From Candidatus Pacearchaeota archaeon RBG_13_36_9 (lineage in GTDB: Archaea > Nanobdellota > Nanobdellia > Pacearchaeales > GW2011-AR1): a stretch of 7,257 bases of DNA. The notes below the pieces were generated by a model that saw nothing but the letters and a program-made list of their open reading frames with translations, was not told where the DNA came from and did no database searches. Numbering within the stretch: the stretch's first letter is position 1; each line of letters opens with the position of its first letter. The stretch is from assembly GCA_001786395.1 (NCBI GenBank), contig MFWN01000046.1, forward strand, positions 15,118 to 22,374, read 5' to 3'. A program made the position numbers and the translations under genes. This document shows positions 5,413 to 7,257 of this stretch, piece by piece.

Positions 5413-5452
5413 ATAATTAAACAAAAGATCAGAAGACAAAGGGAAAAGAAAC

Positions 5453-5941
5453 ATGAAAAATAAAAATGTAGGGTTTTTAATTATTGGAATAGCTGTTATA
5501 ATCGGGATTATAGTAGGAATATTTAATTTCGGCTTGAGAAGCATTGTTGCAGACAGCTGCAGTCATGGGCCAGAATGCTCGATGTATGGGACAATAGCCA
5601 TACAGACCTGGATTAGCCTTGCAATAGCGGGATTGGTGGCAGTCATAGGCTTGTTTTTGATTTATGCCAAAGAAGAGAAGGAAATTATCGTGAAAAAAGT
5701 CAGGGAGAAAGTGGAAGTTGAAAAGAAAGCAAAGCCCATTGATTATTCCAAACTGGACAAAGAAGAAAAAGTGATAATGAAGGCAGTAGAAGACGCCCAG
5801 GGAACAATATTCCAGTCAGATTTGGTGGATAAAACAGGGTTTTCAAAAGTAAAAGTCACAAGAGTTCTTGACAGATTAGAGGGAAAGCAATTCATAGAGA
5901 GAAAGCGAAGAGGAATGACTAATGTTGTTGTGAAGAAGTGA
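5453..5941 (+). CDS. Membrane-anchored winged-helix (MarR-like) protein
   Basis: This 162-residue protein has two membrane helices (about 7-27 and 50-71), a short loop between them, a charged linker (72-100) and a C-terminal winged helix: KLDKEEKVIMKAVEDAQGTI (100-119), QSDLVDKTGFSKVKVTRVLD (121-140), RLEGKQFIERKRRGMTNVVV (141-160). With the winged helix in the cytoplasm, both termini are inside and the loop faces out. That loop, ADSCSHGPECSMYGT (33-47), holds C36 and C42, which could form a disulfide or bind metal. The architecture matches a recurrent archaeal family of membrane-bound wHTH proteins of unknown role; one-component membrane sensing is a reasonable inference. It lies 40 nt after the micropeptide with a weak AAGGG site and no clear promoter of its own, so it is probably the last gene of the operon. 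A T-rich tract follows the stop. Confidence 0.8.
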   Translation: MKNKNVGFLIIGIAVIIGIIVGIFNFGLRSIVADSCSHGPECSMYGTIAIQTWISLAIAGLVAVIGLFLIYAKEEKEIIVKKVREKVEVEKKAKPIDYSKLDKEEKVIMKAVEDAQGTIFQSDLVDKTGFSKVKVTRVLDRLEGKQFIERKRRGMTNVVVKK

Positions 5942-5944
5942 GTC

Positions 5945-5949
5945 TTTTT
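5945..5949 (+). terminator. Possible short T-tract terminator of the arsR-iscS operon
   Basis: GTCTTTTTCTCCC follows directly on the wHTH stop codon. Archaeal RNA polymerase can terminate at short T-runs without a hairpin, and a new promoter begins about 30 nt downstream, so a transcript end is expected here. The run is only five T long, so efficiency may be partial. Confidence 0.35.
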
Positions 5950-5955
5950 CTCCCT

Positions 5956-5969
5956 TGAAACTAGTTTCA
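5956..5969 (+). promoter_or_regulatory. Second ArsR-type operator, perfect 14-bp palindrome
   Basis: TGAAACTAGTTTCA is a perfect palindrome and has the same TGAA-N6-TTCA core as the arsR operator at 1332-1345; the right half-site TTCATA is also shared. It lies upstream of the TATA-like box of the HMA-SafE gene, about 38-51 nt before the predicted transcription start. The flanks are less symmetrical than at the first site. The position, just upstream of the TATA box, suggests either interference with basal factors or a weaker secondary target of the same repressor. Confidence 0.55.
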
Positions 5970-5977
5970 TACAAGCG

Positions 5978-5985
5978 CTTAAAAG
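5978..5985 (+). promoter_or_regulatory. TATA-like box of the HMA-SafE gene
   Basis: CTTAAAAG, preceded by ACAAGCG, is centred about 25 nt before the ATG at 6007. No Shine-Dalgarno sequence lies before that ATG (the preceding bases are TTTTTGAAAAATCT), so transcription starting at the ATG itself and leaderless translation are likely. It is a weaker TATA match than the arsR promoter. Confidence 0.45.
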
Positions 5986-6006
5986 GGGTTACTTTTTGAA
6001 AAATCT

Positions 6007-7203
6007 ATGAAACAAACATTTAGTATTGAAGGAATGCACTGCAACTCGTGCTGCATGCTTATTGAAAATGAGCTGAAAGGAAAAGTTAACAGCATTAAAG
6101 CGAGTTTTAAAGAAGGAAAGGCAGAGATAGACTTTGATCCTAAAAAGATAAGCGAGGAAGAAATTAAAGAAAAAATTGAAAAGCTGGGATATTGCGTTGC
6201 AAGCAACAACATAGAAAATAAAAAAAACAATAAAAAAAGCGCCCTTGAGAGGTTTGGATTTTTTATTTTTATAGGGGCGCTTTTAATTGTTGCTTTTGTC
6301 TTGTATTCGTTTTTATCAAAAAATTATAACTTTGATATTCCATCTATCGGAGAAAATGGCAGCTTGCTGCTGTTATTTATGGTTGGAATTTTGACTGGGT
6401 TTCACTGCATTGCCATGTGCGGGGGATTTGTTGTTTCTTACACAGCAAAAAATGCAATGAACGAGCATAAAAGCTACAAGCAGCATTTTGCTTATGGCGG
6501 AGCAAAGGTTATATCCTATACAATCTTTGGAGGGATATTTGGATTAATCGGAGGGATATTTGTATTCAGTATAGGCTTAAGAGCAGGGGTTGCAATTTTT
6601 GCAGGAATCTTCATGATTTTTTATGCATTAAGCATATTTGGCATTAAGTTCTTCAGGAAATTTCAGATTAATCCCAAATTTCTTACTGCATTCACAATGA
6701 AAGCTTCAGCTGAGGCAAAAGGGACCTACAAAAGGCCAATAATCACTGGATTATTGAATGGATTGTTTATTGCATGCGGCCCACTTCAGGCAATGTACCT
6801 TTATGCTGCAGGAACAGGGAGTTTTACAAATGGAGCGACAGCACTGGCTGCTTTTGGGCTTGGAACTCTTCCGGTAATGATTGGCTTTGGAACTTTTGCT
6901 TCTGTAATCAGCCATAAAACAACTAGAAGAATATTAAAAATATCTGCAGTTATTGTCTTGATACTTGGATTAATTATGATCAATAGGGGATTATCAATGA
7001 CTGGAAGCCAATATAGTTTTTCAGCAATTGGAGCAAAGATATTTGGCGGACCTATTGAAGAAGGAGCAGAGGCAGTTTTAACAAATGGTGTCCCGGAAGT
7101 TAACATGGATGTTACGGGGGCAGGATATTCGCCAAATTCTTTTGTAGTAAAGAAAGGAGTTCCTATAAAATGGAACGTTAATGTTAAAGAGCTAACTACT
7201 TGA
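6007..7203 (+). CDS. HMA domain - SafE/DsbD-like membrane protein - truncated cupredoxin-like tail
   Basis: The 398-residue protein has three parts. Residues 1-66 form a heavy-metal-associated domain with GMHCNSCC (9-16; C12, C15, C16), which binds Cu(I) or similar ions. After a lysine/asparagine linker, a helix at about 83-103 leads into a SafE/TauE or DsbD-like transmembrane region (about 118-328) with the conserved paired motifs GFHCIAMCGG (131-140; C134, C138) and ACGPLQ (256-261; C257). Residues about 363-398 begin a cupredoxin-like domain (MDVTGAGYSPNSFVVKKGVP and on to KWNVNVKELTT). Relatives with this HMA-SafE-cupredoxin layout are linked to metal handling or thiol/sulfur export across the membrane; the cargo is not proven. 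The tail ends where the family normally continues with a Cys/Asn turn, several strands and the metal ligands, so about half a domain is missing. The cause is either a real truncation or a sequence junction at about 7200. The ATG at 6007 is supported by the TATA spacing. Confidence 0.88.
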   Translation: MKQTFSIEGMHCNSCCMLIENELKGKVNSIKASFKEGKAEIDFDPKKISEEEIKEKIEKLGYCVASNNIENKKNNKKSALERFGFFIFIGALLIVAFVLYSFLSKNYNFDIPSIGENGSLLLLFMVGILTGFHCIAMCGGFVVSYTAKNAMNEHKSYKQHFAYGGAKVISYTIFGGIFGLIGGIFVFSIGLRAGVAIFAGIFMIFYALSIFGIKFFRKFQINPKFLTAFTMKASAEAKGTYKRPIITGLLNGLFIACGPLQAMYLYAAGTGSFTNGATALAAFGLGTLPVMIGFGTFASVISHKTTRRILKISAVIVLILGLIMINRGLSMTGSQYSFSAIGAKIFGGPIEEGAEAVLTNGVPEVNMDVTGAGYSPNSFVVKKGVPIKWNVNVKELTT

Positions 7204-7247
7204 GTTCTCCCTAAAAATTAGTCACCACACTTTTATCGAATACAAAA

Positions 7248-7257
7248 CGAAAGGTTT
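7248..7257 (+). promoter_or_regulatory. Possible start of another BRE/TATA promoter, cut by window edge
   Basis: CGAAAGGTTT at the very end matches CGAAAGATTT of the arsR promoter (1313-1322) in nine of ten positions. If the sequence continues as TATA, a plus-strand promoter lies here and another gene starts a short way beyond the window. The remaining bases 7204-7247 hold no recognisable feature. Confidence 0.3.

Noticed and set aside
5956..5969. The palindrome as a hairpin terminator
   Set aside because: It has no loop-forming spacer beyond the six central bases, is AT-rich and is not followed by a T-run; the T-tract lies before it. An operator role fits better.
7201..7203. TGA at the end of the HMA-SafE gene as a selenocysteine or recoded codon, since it stands at an expected Cys position
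   Set aside because: Reading through gives only five codons (Val-Leu-Pro-Lys-Asn) and then TAG, with no likeness to the cupredoxin continuation. TGA is also a normal stop for the genes ending at 3202, 3651, 4301 and 5941.
7204..7257. Possible 3' end of a convergent minus-strand gene at the right edge
   Set aside because: Two minus-strand frames stay open for about a dozen codons from the edge, but that is too short to judge and shows no motif.

Overview
The window looks like part of an AT-rich archaeal genome, most likely a small-genome lineage of the DPANN type (Woesearchaeota/Pacearchaeota-like). That placement is inferred. It rests on TATA/BRE-like promoter elements about 25 nt ahead of start codons with no ribosome binding site (leaderless starts), a bacterio-opsin-activator-type HTH_10 regulator, a two-helix membrane winged-helix protein, lysine-rich proteins and tightly packed ATGA gene overlaps. 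TAA and TGA both serve as ordinary stops.

Left part, minus strand (1-1259): an HTH_10 transcriptional regulator (1259 to 570) is followed by a gene that runs off the left edge. This is the N-terminal 172 residues of a polyprenyl-synthetase-like protein with a clear DDxxD motif but a degraded GKRxR motif. Each gene has its own TATA-like box about 26 nt before its ATG.

Central part, plus strand (1320-5941): an ArsR/SmtB-family repressor heads a compact operon. A perfect 9-6-9 inverted repeat of the classic TGAA-N6-TTCA type overlaps its promoter. The order is arsR, cysteine desulfurase (IscS/NifS), a 45-residue acidic protein, a DUF1858 CxxC-type protein, a GNAT acetyltransferase, a class I methyltransferase, a UlaG-like metallo-beta-lactamase-fold protein, the Fe-S scaffold IscU, a 15-residue CxxCxC-polylysine micropeptide and a membrane-anchored winged-helix protein. 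IscS supplies sulfur and IscU is the assembly scaffold, so the core is a minimal Fe-S or sulfur-trafficking module. The acetyltransferase and methyltransferase are bracketed by an exact 22-nt direct repeat and look like a later insertion.

Right part (5942-7257): a second TGAA-N6-TTCA palindrome and a TATA-like box precede a fused protein with an HMA metal-binding domain, a SafE/DsbD-like membrane region and a cupredoxin-like tail. The tail stops abruptly before its expected metal ligands, which suggests a sequence breakpoint near 7200. The last bases resemble the start of another promoter.

Working model (inference): one thiol-rich ArsR sensor controls both a Fe-S/sulfur assembly operon and a metal or sulfur membrane transporter through matching operators. 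This would link metal or reactive-sulfur stress to cluster building and export.
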